A DNA stretch of 64,000 bases from Neocallimastix lanati (nom. inval.) (GCA_016946835.1 JACVTC010000065.1:753501-817500); one strand, 5' to 3'. Positions 47,610 to 58,901 are shown, numbered from the stretch's first letter. Notes: generated by a model not told the origin, from the sequence alone. Numbers and translations: made by a program.

Positions 47610-48399
47610 TGTATGGTTCATATAATTTTAGGAATATAATAATAATTAACACAAATAATAAAATTACAATAAAAAAAAAAATAATTTGTTTTAAAATCAA
47701 TATTTATTTATTTAAATTTATAAAAGAAAAAATAATAATATAATTATTTATTTAATAAAAAGAAAGTTATTGATTATATTTTATTTCACTAAAATTACAT
47801 GTATTTATATTTTTTTATCAAATTAAAATTTGTAAAGCCTAACTATTTTTTTAATAAACTAATTACTAATTATTTTTATAAATAAAACATTTAAATTGAA
47901 ATTGAATTATTATTTTAGTTAATAATATTATTATTATAAATAGTAGTTATATATTATTGAATTATTAATTATTTAATAATAGTTTAATACTAATATATAT
48001 AAAATAAAAATAAAGAGATTATACAGAATATTTTATTGTGGTTTAGTTAAATTTAGTAATTAAAAATAAATTTAAATTGATAACGAAAATTTTAATAACT
48101 AATTAAATAGATTTGATTATTTTCAATATAACATAATACAAAAGAAATATAATATTAATATATTAAGTGGGCAAGGACAATATTCTTGGCTAAAGATTTT
48201 TAATACATTATAATGGAATCGGATCGATAATTCAAAAAGGAATTATAAGTTAATTAGTGATTTATTAACTTAAGATTTTTATTTAGTAATATTTGAAGAA
48301 TATTGGAAAGTTCCAATTATATAGAATTGAATAATCTATAAGGTTAGAATAATTTATATTATTCTAGCACAATTAGTATTATTTGTTCATTCTGTATTA
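47610..48399 (-). repeat. 5' LTR of E4
   Basis: 790 bp; starts TGTATGG (one base shorter at the tip than the partner LTR). Followed by AAAA and the E5 LTR. Confidence 0.92.
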
Positions 48400-48403
48400 A
48401 AAA

Positions 48404-49192
48404 TGATATGGTTCATATAATTTTAGGAATATAATAATAATTAACACAAATAATAAAATTACAATAAAAAAAAAATAATTTGTTTTAAAATCAATATTTA
48501 TTTATTTAAATTTATAAAAGAAAAATAATAATATAATTATTTATTTAATAAAAAGAAAGTTATTGATTATATTTTATTTCACTAAAATTACATGTATTTA
48601 TATTTTTTTATCAAATTAAAATTTGTAAAGCCTAACTATTTTTTTAATAAACTAATTACTAATTATTTTTATAAATAAAACATTTAAATTGAAATTGAAT
48701 TATTATTTTAGTTAATAATATTATTGTTATAAATAGTAGTTATATATTATTGAATTATTAATTATTTAATAATAGTTTAATACTAATATATATAAAATAA
48801 AAATAAAGAGATTATACAGAATATTTTATTGTGGTTTAGTTAAATTTAGTAATTAAAAATAAATTTAAATTGATAACGAAAATTTTAATAACTAATTAAA
48901 TAGATTTGATTATTTTCAATATAACATAATACAAAAGAAATATAATATTAATATATTAAGTGGGCAAGGACAATATTCTTGGCTAAAGATTTTTAATGCA
49001 TTATAATGGAATCGGATCGATAATTCAAAAAGGAATTATAAGTTAATTAGTGATTTATTAACTTAAGATTTCTATTTAGTAATATTTGAAGAATATTGGA
49101 AAGTTCCAATTATATAGAATAGAATAATCTATAAGGTTAGAATAATTTATATTATTCTAGCACAATTAGTATTATTTGTTCATTCTGTATTA
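48404..49192 (-). repeat. 3' LTR of E5
   Basis: 789 bp, starts TGATATGG, ends CTGTATTA. Confidence 0.92.
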
Positions 49193-49215
49193 AGATGCCC
49201 CCGCTAAGACTCAAG

Positions 49216-52200
49216 CTAGGTAGAAGCTGAGTTAAACTTGACAATATTTTTCAAATGAACATTACGATTCATTTGTATATTAGTAGAAGGATCAGCTAAA
49301 GTGACTGTATTGAATTGTTTCTTTACCACTTTCATAGGTCCAACAAAGTAAGGTTCTAATTTAGTTCGATTAAAGTTTCTTACTAGTACTAAATCACCTG
49401 GTTTTATTCTTTTAGCTTGATTCATACTGGTCTTTTCTTCTCTCCTAGTAGCCCAATATTTCGAAGCATTTTTGATATTAGATGCGGCCTCCATTACCCA
49501 TTGGTAGTGTGATACAAATTTTTCCAGTAGAATTTCGTCAGAAGACTTATTTATACCCTTAGTTGGTCTGGCAGCAATGTCAAAAGGTTGTTGGTCCTCC
49601 CTTCCATAAACTAATTCAAAACTTGAATGGTTGGTGATTGAGTTTTTAGTAGTTCTTAAAGCCCAAAGTGCAGATGGTAAAATTTCATCCCATTCTTTGT
49701 GTTGTTGTCCTAGTAATCGTAATAATTTTCCAATTTCTTTATTACGATTCTCAACTAAACCATTGCTTTCAGGATGATATGGAGTGATAAATTTAACATA
49801 TACATCATATAAATCAAGGAAGATTTTTGTCATATCTGATGTAAATTGTGTTCCATTATCAGTAGTGATAATTTGAGGTACACCGTGTCGAGCAAATACA
49901 TTAATTAAAAATTTTATCACGTCCTGAGAAGTAACATTTTCAGTGGGCTCTGCCTCAATCCATTTAGTAAAATAATCAACCACAACGATTATATATTGAT
50001 TATTATTTCTGGTTTTACTTAGAGGTCCTATAATGTCCAATCCTAAGTGTGTAAATGGTCCTTCCACTTCAGTTGGTTTATCTTCCGTTGGTTCAGGGTA
50101 TGGTTGAGATTTATTTAATTGACATTTTTCACATTTACCTATAATTCGCTTAATGTCATTAACCATATTGTTCCAATAGTAGCTCTTTTTCAAACGTTGG
50201 TATGTCTTGTAATAGCCTTCGTGTCCTATACTGTGTGCTTGAAAAATTAATTGAAGTTTTTCTTTTGTATCTGTAACTAATTTTCTATAATTATTGCCAT
50301 CAACAAAGTAGTCCACACCATCAATTGTCGTAAATTTTTCTTCAATAAATTCCTTAATGGTTCTTGAAAGCAGGTTTTCATCTTGTTCCTTGATAATTTG
50401 TGTTGTTAAGACAACTTTTTCTTTTTCATTTTTCATTCTTGATAAAGCATCTGCGACAACATTATTCTTTCCAGTTTCATATCGTAAATCAATTCCTAAC
50501 ATACTGACAGTCAAACACCATCTAGTATGACGAGAATTTTGTGGTTCCTTACTTTTAAGTAATCCGATTAATGGTCTATGATCTGTATATACTATAGTTT
50601 GCTTAGGATTTCCCATAATATAAGATTTTAATTTATTAATACAGTAAATTAGAGCAGCACCTTCTAGATCCGTAATTCCATAATTCTTTTCCGATTTAGA
50701 TAAACTTCTACTAATATAATGAACCGGATGCTCCTTTCCAGTTTCATCATCCTTTTGTAAAAGCACACCGCCTATTCCATCATAGGAAGCATCTGTTCTT
50801 ATAATAAATTCTCTATCAAATCTAGGAAATCTTAATATTGGGGCATTGATTAATCTTTCCTTAAGAATTTTAAAACTTTCTTCTTGTTCCTTTTTCCATT
50901 CAAACTTAACACCTTTTCTTAATAGAGTGCATAGAGGTGCAGTAACTTTTGCAAAGTCCTTAATGAAATTTCTATAATATCCAATGGCTCCTAAAAATGA
51001 TCGAAGTTCATGAATGTTAGAGGGAGCCTTCCATTCTCTAATAGCTTTAACTTTGTTTTCCAATGGACTTAAACCTTCTGAGGATACTTTATGTACCAGT
51101 ACTTCTACTTCAGTTTGCATGAAAGAACATTTTTCAATATTGATTTTTAACTTATGTTCCTTGAATATTTCTAAGACTTGTTTAACATGTTCTAGGTGTT
51201 CTTCTTCAGTTCTTGAGTAGATTAAAATATCATCGATAAAGTTATAGACACATTTTCCTATTAAGGGAAATAGTATACGGTTCATTTCTCTTTGGAATGT
51301 AGCTGGAGCACCTGTTAAACCGAAGGGCATTACCTTGAATTGGTAGTTTCCGAACTTAGTTGTAAAGGTAGTGATTTCAACACTATCATCATCCATTAAT
51401 ATTTGATGATAACCGGAATAAAGATCTAATGTTGAGAAGATTTTTGCTCCATCTAAGCTATCAAAAATTTCCTCAATATTTGGTAAAGAATAAGAATCCT
51501 TCTTAGTTGCTTCATTTACTTTCCTATAGTCAATACACAGGCGCCATTTACCGTTCTTTTTAGGCACAAGTACTACTGGTGATGACCATTCTGAACATGA
51601 AGGTTCAATTAATCGTTTATATATGAGTTTGGTTAATTCTTCTTTTAAGATATCTGTTTTTAATTTACTAAGTCGATAAAATTTTTGTTTAATAGGTTTA
51701 ACTCCTTCCTTAAGAATAATTTTGTGTGGTGATAAATCTGAAGGTGTTAATTCTTCAGAAGAAGTTGCAATTATATCAATATATTCTTCAAGTAATTTAG
51801 TAATAGCTTCTCTATAATTTGAATTAATTGTACTTTGAAAAACTGTGTTATATATATATTTTATGGGTGGTAATCCTTCAATCGTTTTCAATTGTTGCTT
51901 AGCTTCTTGGTGATTCAATGCTTTGATTACACATAATAATTTTTCTTCGTCATCATATTCATTATTAATAGGTGCAATTTCTTCAATTAAACCTTGATCA
52001 TTAAATCGACAAAGACTATATCTAATTGGATGTATAAATAACTGGTTATCAATTTGAGTTTTGAGGTTGATTAATATATCATAGAATGGATCCTCCTTGT
52101 CTATAATTCTACACGTAACAAGTAGTTCTAGTTCATTAATTTTTACGGGAACTTTGATTAACACATCTTCTGAGTAATCATCATTCATCGTTGCTAAACG

Positions 52201-53217
52201 TATTCGTCCTGCACTAACTCCTATAGGTTCATACTGATAAGGTAATTTATCTAAAAATTGCTTTGTGATAATACTTAAGTTGCTACATGAATCTATTAAA
52301 GCCTTACCACGAACTCCATCTACTATTACATCAACCATAGCAATATCATCTTCTTGTGGTTCATGATGTTTACTTTTATATGTATGATCTATATTGTTCG
52401 TTATTATTGTAGTAGCACACATATTATCCACTGCACCTGAAATTTTAGTATTATTCTTTTCTAATTTAAGTCCTTGTGATACTTGAGACCGTATCTTTGG
52501 AGCAACGTCCAATAATTGTCCAAATGTAATATTGCAATTACTGGAGTTTAAATCTTTGATCACGTCATAACTATCACAATCAGTTTGCATTTGTATTCTT
52601 CTTGGAATTCTAGTTGGCATAATTTCAGTTGACTTTTCTGATGATTTTTCTTGAATTAATTTATTTAAAGTTTGTTTAGAATTATTTTCTTCCTGAGAAG
52701 TTTCTTCATTAATAACATTAACAATACTATTTTTATTATTTTCCACAGAAGTACTAGTACTAGCTCTTTCCTTATCTCTTAGCTCTTTCTCAATCCTCTT
52801 TTCTTTCTCTATTCTGGGTTGAGCCATAATCGAAGGATGTAATTGAGTTGTTGGCTTTTTGACTGGTCGCGATGTTCCCCTTAATTGATTTTCTTTTTGT
52901 TTTCGTAAACCTGGAGTAACTATTGGCTTAGGATCATCTCTTAGACTACGGTGAACCCTCTTTCCTCTTTGGTCACTAGTCTCTTCATCTTTAGGATTTG
53001 CCTTTCTCTTTATAACGTTTACTAAGTAATCCAATTCTTTGGAACCATCCGACTCATCATCAAAATCTTCGTAATAATCCGTAGTAGTACCTTCTTGGAA
53101 ATCAGCAATTTCTTCATAATCATCATCTTCTTTTAAGTCAACTGTTTTGGGACGATGGCAGACTGAAGCAATTTTTTTGACGATGGGAGTGCTTCTACTC
53201 CCTTTTAGTGGTTTAAA
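49216..53217 (-). CDS. Pol polyprotein of E5 (protease, RT, RNase H, integrase)
   Basis: Open from the slip site (53217) to the stop at 49216; the first in-frame ATG is at 53034. Same domain order and motifs as E4: D-S-C protease, FIDD reverse transcriptase, RNase H, zinc-finger and D,D-35-E integrase. Differences from E4 are conservative: V for I in NVINEE, E for G in SQEENN, R for K in RIPRR, S for A in LADPSTN. No stop or frameshift, so this may be a functional enzyme set. Confidence 0.93.
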   Translation of the reverse strand, partial: FKPLKGSRSTPIVKKIASVCHRPKTVDLKEDDDYEEIADFQEGTTTDYYEDFDDESDGSKELDYLVNVIKRKANPKDEETSDQRGKRVHRSLRDDPKPIVTPGLRKQKENQLRGTSRPVKKPTTQLHPSIMAQPRIEKEKRIEKELRDKERASTSTSVENNKNSIVNVINEETSQEENNSKQTLNKLIQEKSSEKSTEIMPTRIPRRIQMQTDCDSYDVIKDLNSSNCNITFGQLLDVAPKIRSQVSQGLKLEKNNTKISGAVDNMCATTIITNNIDHTYKSKHHEPQEDDIAMVDVIVDGVRGKALIDSCSNLSIITKQFLDKLPYQYEPIGVSAGRIRLATMNDDYSEDVLIKVPVKINELELLVTCRIIDKEDPFYDILINLKTQIDNQLFIHPIRYSLCRFNDQGLIEEIAPINNEYDDEEKLLCVIKALNHQEAKQQLKTIEGLPPIKYIYNTVFQSTINSNYREAITKLLEEYIDIIATSSEELTPSDLSPHKIILKEGVKPIKQKFYRLSKLKTDILKEELTKLIYKRLIEPSCSEWSSPVVLVPKKNGKWRLCIDYRKVNEATKKDSYSLPNIEEIFDSLDGAKIFSTLDLYSGYHQILMDDDSVEITTFTTKFGNYQFKVMPFGLTGAPATFQREMNRILFPLIGKCVYNFIDDILIYSRTEEEHLEHVKQVLEIFKEHKLKINIEKCSFMQTEVEVLVHKVSSEGLSPLENKVKAIREWKAPSNIHELRSFLGAIGYYRNFIKDFAKVTAPLCTLLRKGVKFEWKKEQEESFKILKERLINAPILRFPRFDREFIIRTDASYDGIGGVLLQKDDETGKEHPVHYISRSLSKSEKNYGITDLEGAALIYCINKLKSYIMGNPKQTIVYTDHRPLIGLLKSKEPQNSRHTRWCLTVSMLGIDLRYETGKNNVVADALSRMKNEKEKVVLTTQIIKEQDENLLSRTIKEFIEEKFTTIDGVDYFVDGNNYRKLVTDTKEKLQLIFQAHSIGHEGYYKTYQRLKKSYYWNNMVNDIKRIIGKCEKCQLNKSQPYPEPTEDKPTEVEGPFTHLGLDIIGPLSKTRNNNQYIIVVVDYFTKWIEAEPTENVTSQDVIKFLINVFARHGVPQIITTDNGTQFTSDMTKIFLDLYDVYVKFITPYHPESNGLVENRNKEIGKLLRLLGQQHKEWDEILPSALWALRTTKNSITNHSSFELVYGREDQQPFDIAARPTKGINKSSDEILLEKFVSHYQWVMEAASNIKNASKYWATRREEKTSMNQAKRIKPGDLVLVRNFNRTKLEPYFVGPMKVVKKQFNTVTLADPSTNIQMNRNVHLKNIVKFNSAST
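53185..53217 (-). promoter_or_regulatory. -1 ribosomal frameshift site, E5 gag/pol
   Basis: Identical to the E4 site: T TTA AAC (53217-53211), 8-nt spacer, GGGAGT (53202-53197), 6-nt loop, ACTCCC (53190-53185). Confidence 0.92.
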
Positions 53218-54122
53218 TAATTTTCATAAAACTTCTTGCGGTTATTTTCCAATATAGAATTTAATTTAGGACAGTTTCGTTTGGTATGTCCTTCATTGCT
53301 ACAAAACCAGCAAGTACTAATTTTCATTTCTTTCATCTTGTTAGTGAGATTTTCTATAGATACATTTTTGTGGGTTTTTGGTTTGTTAAAATCATTTGAA
53401 ATGTTCTTATTAAAATTACTTTTAGAGTTAAGGAGATTGTAACGAGTCTTATCATAATATTCAGTACTATTTTTAATAGATAAACGATCAACTTTTTCAG
53501 CTATAGCGAATGCTTTGGTAATAGAAATATGGTCTTTAAGCATAACCTTTCTCCATGCGTCAGGATTATTGGTTAAGGAATCTGCATAATCTAAAACACT
53601 AATTTTTCTTCTTCTCTTTTTATCCAATTTATGGTACAAAGATCTATAACGGACATTAAAATCTTTAACTTTCTCGTTCTTCTTTATTTTCATGGAACGC
53701 AATTCTCGTAACAAGTTGGTTTGATCTTCTTTAAGTCCATAGAAAGTCTTCAGATGATTTATGATTTCATCAAGGCTTGGGTAGGTGCTAGTAGATTCAC
53801 TTTCTTCATCATCTTCTCCTTCACTATCGCTATCGAAATCAGAATCTTCATCTTCAGTAAGGTCATTTCCATCTTCTAGTTCTTGGATAATTTCTCTTGG
53901 TTCTCCAAAAGCCGTTAATATACAAGCAGTAAAAATAGTTTCAGGATCCTTGATATGTTGGTATTTTATCCATGCCTTTAACTCATTTGCCCAGGAGTTG
54001 ATGTCAAGGTTTTGTTTAGTAAGCTTTTCAAAATCTTTTAATTCTTTCTTTAATTCTCTGAAGCTAAGCTTACTTTCTGGAGTACTCTCTGTTGGAGTAC
54101 TGGAAGTACTGGATGTTCTCAT
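53205..54122 (-). CDS. Gag of E5
   Basis: 305 aa, identical to the E4 Gag except Phe for Ser in TAFGEP. It has the same acidic insert and the same CCHC knuckle CWFCSNEGHTKRNCPK. The last codons overlap the frameshift heptamer. Confidence 0.92.
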   Translation of the reverse strand: MRTSSTSSTPTESTPESKLSFRELKKELKDFEKLTKQNLDINSWANELKAWIKYQHIKDPETIFTACILTAFGEPREIIQELEDGNDLTEDEDSDFDSDSEGEDDEESESTSTYPSLDEIINHLKTFYGLKEDQTNLLRELRSMKIKKNEKVKDFNVRYRSLYHKLDKKRRRKISVLDYADSLTNNPDAWRKVMLKDHISITKAFAIAEKVDRLSIKNSTEYYDKTRYNLLNSKSNFNKNISNDFNKPKTHKNVSIENLTNKMKEMKISTCWFCSNEGHTKRNCPKLNSILENNRKKFYENYLNH

Positions 54123-54627
54123 AAAATAAAATTTATTGTATCTATAGAATGCTAAACCTCGTAATGTATAAATTGTTATAAAAAAGTAAAAATAAAAAAA
54201 ATTAAAAAAAATAAATCTTTTAACTAATAAAATTATTAATTATTTATTATTATTAATCACTTATTAAATTATAATAATCGTGCAATCTGATAGTACACAC
54301 TGTCTGACGTGCAGCTTACCTCTTGAAAGGTGTCATGCCACGCGTGTGCCACGGTTACTATTTTCAATATAAAAAATAGCAGTCCAGAGCCTACTAGCCC
54401 AATTACTATGTAGGATAAACTTAACCCGGAAATCTATGCACGAATATTAGTTTAATTTAATATTAATTAATATTTTTAACAATTAATAATAATTAGTTAA
54501 AAATATAAAAATTGTTTTTTAAAAAAAATTATTTGTTTTATTAGAAAAATTATTTATTAATATTATAATTTTATCCCTAATGTATTAATTTATTATTATA
54601 TTCCCCGATATCTCCACCAATTTTTCA
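54123..54627 (-). other. E5 leader with GC-richer block and primer-binding site
   Basis: Conserved copy of the E4 leader. The GC-richer block is about 54278-54448; primer-binding site TGGTGGAGATATCGGGG on the minus strand (54619-54603), eight bases inside the LTR. Confidence 0.6.
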
Positions 54628-55416
54628 TGGTATGGTTCATATAATTTTAGGAATATAATAATAATTAACACAAATAATAAAATTACAATAAAAAAAAAAT
54701 AATTTGTTTTAAAATCAATATTTATTTATTTAAATTTATAAAAGAAAAATAATAATATAATTATTTATTTAATAAAAAGAAAGTTATTGATTATATTTTA
54801 TTTCACTAAAATTACATGTATTTATATTTTTTTATCAAATTAAAATTTGTAAAGCCTAACTATTTTTTTAATAAACTAATTACTAATTATTTTTATAAAT
54901 AAAACATTTAAATTGAAATTGAATTATTATTTTAGTTAATAATATTATTGTTATAAATAGTAGTTATATATTATTGAATTATTAATTATTTAATAATAGT
55001 TTAATACTAATATATATAAAATAAAAATAAAGAGATTATACAGAATATTTTATTGTGGTTTAGTTAAATTTAGTAATTAAAAATAAATTTAAATTGATAA
55101 CGAAAATTTTAATAACTAATTAAATAGATTTGATTATTTTCAATATAACATAATACAAAAGAAATATAATATTAATATATTAAGTGGGCAAGGACAATAT
55201 TCTTGGCTAAAGATTTTTAATGCATTATAATGGAATCGGATCGATAATTCAAAAAGGAATTATATGTTAATTAGTGATTTATTAACTTAAGATTTCTATT
55301 TAGTAATATTTGAAGAATATTGGAAAGTTCCAATTATATAGAATAGAATAATCTATAAGGTTAGAATAATTTATATTATTCTAGCACAATTAGTATTATT
55401 TGTTCATTCTGTATTA
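54628..55416 (-). repeat. 5' LTR of E5
   Basis: 789 bp, starts TGGTATGG, ends CTGTATTA. It differs from 48404-49192 at only a few sites. Confidence 0.92.
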
Positions 55417-55431
55417 AAAATGATGTGGTGA

Positions 55432-55502
55432 GCGTTAATAGTATAGAGGTAGAATATTTGCCTTCCAAGCAAATGGCCCGGGTTCGATTCCCGGTTAACG
55501 CA
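55432..55502 (+). tRNA. tRNA-Gly (anticodon UCC)
   Basis: 71 nt. Acceptor GCGTTAA pairs with TTAACGC, discriminator A. The anticodon stem TTTGC/GCAAA encloses loop CTTCCAA, giving anticodon TCC. The T arm has CGGG-TTCGATT-CCCG with a good B box. No encoded CCA and no intron. The LTR of E5 ends 15 nt upstream. Confidence 0.96.
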
Positions 55503-55508
55503 TTAAGA

Positions 55509-55515
55509 TTTTTTT
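55509..55515 (+). terminator. RNA polymerase III terminator of tRNA-Gly
   Basis: Seven T starting 7 nt after the tRNA. Confidence 0.8.
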
Positions 55516-56796
55516 CAGTTTAACTGAAAAGTTACAATATCACAAAAAAATGAAAAAAAAAAAAAATGAAAAAAAAAAGTTTTTGTTTGTATAATTTAAT
55601 TTAAATTTTTGTTTTTATATTTTTTTTATCTAGGATTTTTTTAGGCTTTTTTAATATAGTAATTTATTAATTATTTTATTCCCTTCACTCCTTAGTAAAA
55701 ATAGATAAATTGATAAATAAAATTAATATAATGAACTTTAAAAAATGAAATAATAATAATAATATAATAATATTGATAGTAATAATATTAATAGTAGTAG
55801 TAATAATAATATAATAATAATAATAAATAAAATTTTATTTTAAGAATTATTGATAATTATAATCATACATACACAATAAAAAAAAAATTATAAAGTATTT
55901 ACATATATTAATTTTTAAATAAAAAAATTTTTTTTTTTTGTTAATAAAAGAATGACTAAAGAATATACCTTTTAATTTTTTTTTTTTTAACATTGACTAT
56001 TTTAATTTTGTTAATTCGTTTTTATTTATTATGAATGGATTAATAATACTATAAATTATATATTTTTGATATATATATATATTCATTTAAATTTTTTAAA
56101 TATTATGCCTAATAATAATTTATAAAAACAGTTTTACTTATTTACAAATAACAGTTAAATATATGTATGTTAACTTTTTTTTTTTTTTTTTTTTCACTTC
56201 CAATAATAAATTCGTTTTTTTATTAAATTGTATAAAATTTATATTTTTGAATTTAAAAATATAAAAAATAATAAAATAAAATAAAAAATAATAAAATTAT
56301 ACTTCATATTGAAAACAGTAGAATAATATTTCATGCTTTTATATACAATTTTTTTACTCTATATATCTCTCAATAAGAAGAACCTTTCATAATTATTTCA
56401 TTTCCATTACTATTTTATATGACCATTTCCAATATTCCAAATGTTTTTTTTTTTAAAAAAAAAAAAAATTACTACAAGTAGGCTTACATATGTTCAGTAT
56501 GGTAAGAACTCTATACAAACAATACGAAATAGTCAGCTTTCGTTTAGCAACTATGAATGTCCCGAGGAAAGTAATAGTAATGAAATCGAAAAATATGAGT
56601 CGATTAGGTATGATACAACAGCATATAACTATAGGTGCAATCAGGCTTCCAGTTGTTATTTTTATTATTAAAAAATTCTAACAATTTCTAATTTCAAAAT
56701 GAAACTATTACCGCAATCACAAACAGAATCAGAATCTCAATCACGATCACAATCACAATCACAATCACAAAAATCATTCTAATAAAACCATTAACT
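55516..56796. other. AT-rich DNA with possible relic coding fragments
   Basis: Mostly homopolymer and AAT-type low complexity. Two short overlapping plus-strand frames at about 56441-56681 and a TCACAA repeat (56716-56779, Ser/Gln if read) have a less biased composition than their surroundings and may belong to the decayed gene just downstream. Nothing is recognisable by family. Confidence 0.4.
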
Positions 56797-57007
56797 ATGT
56801 CCAATTCACCAGTCTATTGTGATCCTCAAACAATTACCATTACTGAAAATGAAAGAATTTCCGAAAAGGAAGTGATAACTGCGACTGTAAGTGTTAACCT
56901 CCACTCCAACTAATCCAGAAAATTGTTCCGAAATCTAGGCACAATGTGAAGAAGAGGGCTACCATAAACCAAAATGTCTCTTTGTTAATGAATATTGTTC
57001 ACAATAA
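56797..57007 (+). pseudogene. Decayed CBM1-like cellulose-binding module and linker
   Basis: From an ATG at 56797 the frame reads a Thr/Val-rich linker-like segment (TITITENERISEKEVITATVSV) in part. A +1 shift near 56890-56910 leads to Thr/Pro-rich TSTPTNPEN. Then at 56924-57007 comes CSEI-stop-AQC, EEEGY, PKC and NEYCSQ before a TAA. The order C..(W)xQC..xGY..PxC..NxYxSQ is that of a fungal family 1 carbohydrate-binding module, with TAG where the aromatic Trp usually stands. Several Gly and one Cys of the family are missing. Read as a remnant of a secreted plant-polysaccharide enzyme; the match is by eye and the catalytic domain is not visible. Confidence 0.5.
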
Positions 57008-57552
57008 TTTTTCATTTCATAGATTATTGAATCAATAAATAAAAAAGTAATAACTATAATAATGATAAAATTTAATAATAATAATAATAACTATAAATGA
57101 TTTATTAATTGAAAAATAGAATTTTTAAATATTTTTAAATAATAAATATTTAAAAAAAATATATTTTTTAAGAAGGATTTTTATATAACTATATGTTAAA
57201 ATAATTTTTTTTTCTTTTTTTTTACTTGAATATTTATAAATATCTCTTTTACTAAAAATATATATTAATATTTATTAAATATTTAAATATTTTTATTAAA
57301 GTTTAAAATTTTACAAAATACTGTGCAAGAATTTAAAAGGTGTAAAATAATCAATTAAATATTTAAATATTATTCTTTTAATTTTAATAATTATATCTTA
57401 AATTATAATCTTTATATATTTTTTAAATTATTAATATTATTTATATATAAATGTATATATATATATAATGTAAATATATATATATATATAAAATTATTTT
57501 TTTAAAAAAATTTATTTTTATATTTATTTATTTATTATAGTTTTATTTATTT
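57008..57552. other. AT-rich intergenic DNA
   Basis: No gene or repeat boundary seen apart from TA dinucleotide runs around 57455-57490. Confidence 0.5.
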
Positions 57553-58414
57553 TGATACGGGATGGGGTTAAAACACTAAGATATTCAAAACAAAAAAATA
57601 AATATTAAAACATAAAAATTATATGGAAACAATAAAAAATTTATTTTTAAAACATTCTTTATTTAAATTTAAAATTAAAATTGTTGTTCCAAGTGAAAGA
57701 AAAAAATTTACCTCTTTTTATACCTTTGTTTTTATTACATTTTATTTATCATTATTACATTATTAAAAAAAAAACCTATTCTAAGTATTTTATTTTTAAC
57801 TTTTAATTATTATTCTAAATTATTTTTAATATAATTTATATTGCTAAAAGGAATAATATTTATTAAATTAAACTTTAAAAATTAAATCTTGAGGTTGTAT
57901 TACGAAGGGGGTTCCCGGCGGTAGCTTCTTTTTGATATTGTCTTCAGAGTGAAATTATATAGAATTGATATTTTCTGTATTTTAGTTCATTTTTGTTATT
58001 AATGAATTTCTGTATTTTAATTCATTTTTATTTTTATAAAGATTTAATACAGTTTTGATTTTTATTTTATTTATAGTTTATTCCAAATATTTAGAGAATA
58101 TTATACAGAAATTTATAATTCTGTATTTCATATTAAATATTTAACGTAATAGGCTTTTATTGTACTTAATATTAAAAAAATAAGACTTAATAATAATTTA
58201 AATTATATTTAATTTTTAATAAGAATATTTAATAATAATTTTTATTATATTTGATATTAATAAAAGAAATTTATAAAAATATTTAATAGTAATTTTATTA
58301 TATTTAATATTAGTAAAAGATTTTAATAATATTTAATAATAATTTTTATTATAATTTTATTTTAATATGAGTATTTAGTATGAAATTCAAGGTATTTTAT
58401 GACACCCCGTATCA
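57553..58414. repeat. LTR-like repeat C, copy 3
   Basis: 862 bp, starts TGATACGGGATGG and ends CACCCCGTATCA, clearly related to the copies at 29524 and 39366 but more divergent and with only about three tandem units. The flanks ATTTATTT/ATTTATTT could be a target duplication, but the surroundings are simple repeat. It is not part of a tRNA stack. Confidence 0.7.
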
Positions 58415-58514
58415 ATTTATTTAAATTTATATATATTATTTATTTGTTTTATTATTAATTTATTTATTTATTAGCTTTTAAAACAATTTTTGCAAAACGC
58501 AGCTTTCCAAAATG

Positions 58515-58800
<286 letters not shown>

Positions 58801-58901
58801 CAATCAAAATTTATTTTATTTAATTTAAAAATATTAAGGAATACATAAATAATTAATAAAACTTCTTCATAAAAAGATAAACCTAATCTAATTATTATCA
58901 A

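Larger units (their letters stand above)
41380..48399 (-). mobile_element. Complete Ty3/Gypsy-type LTR retrotransposon E4
   Basis: About 7.0 kb, minus strand. LTRs 41380-42169 and 47610-48399 (790 bp each) are almost identical. Primer-binding site at 47600-47584, leader, gag, -1 frameshift site, pol and a G-rich polypurine tract (about 42170-42186, minus-strand GCGGGGGCATC) are all in place. Both open frames are intact. AAAA on both sides fits a 4-bp target duplication. It is joined to E5 by only those four bases. Confidence 0.93.
48404..55416 (-). mobile_element. Complete Ty3/Gypsy-type LTR retrotransposon E5
   Basis: About 7.0 kb, minus strand, a near-identical sister of E4 offset by 7023 bp across gag-pol. 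LTRs 48404-49192 and 54628-55416 (789 bp) share private variants not found in the E4 LTRs (for example ATTATTGTTATAAATAG), so it arose by its own insertion, not by copying of the E4 locus. AAAA flanks both ends. Its 5' LTR edge is 15 nt from tRNA-Gly. Confidence 0.93.

Noticed and set aside
41380-55416. E4-E5 as one segmental duplication
   Set aside because: Each LTR pair shares private variants and AAAA flanks each element, which fits two insertions.
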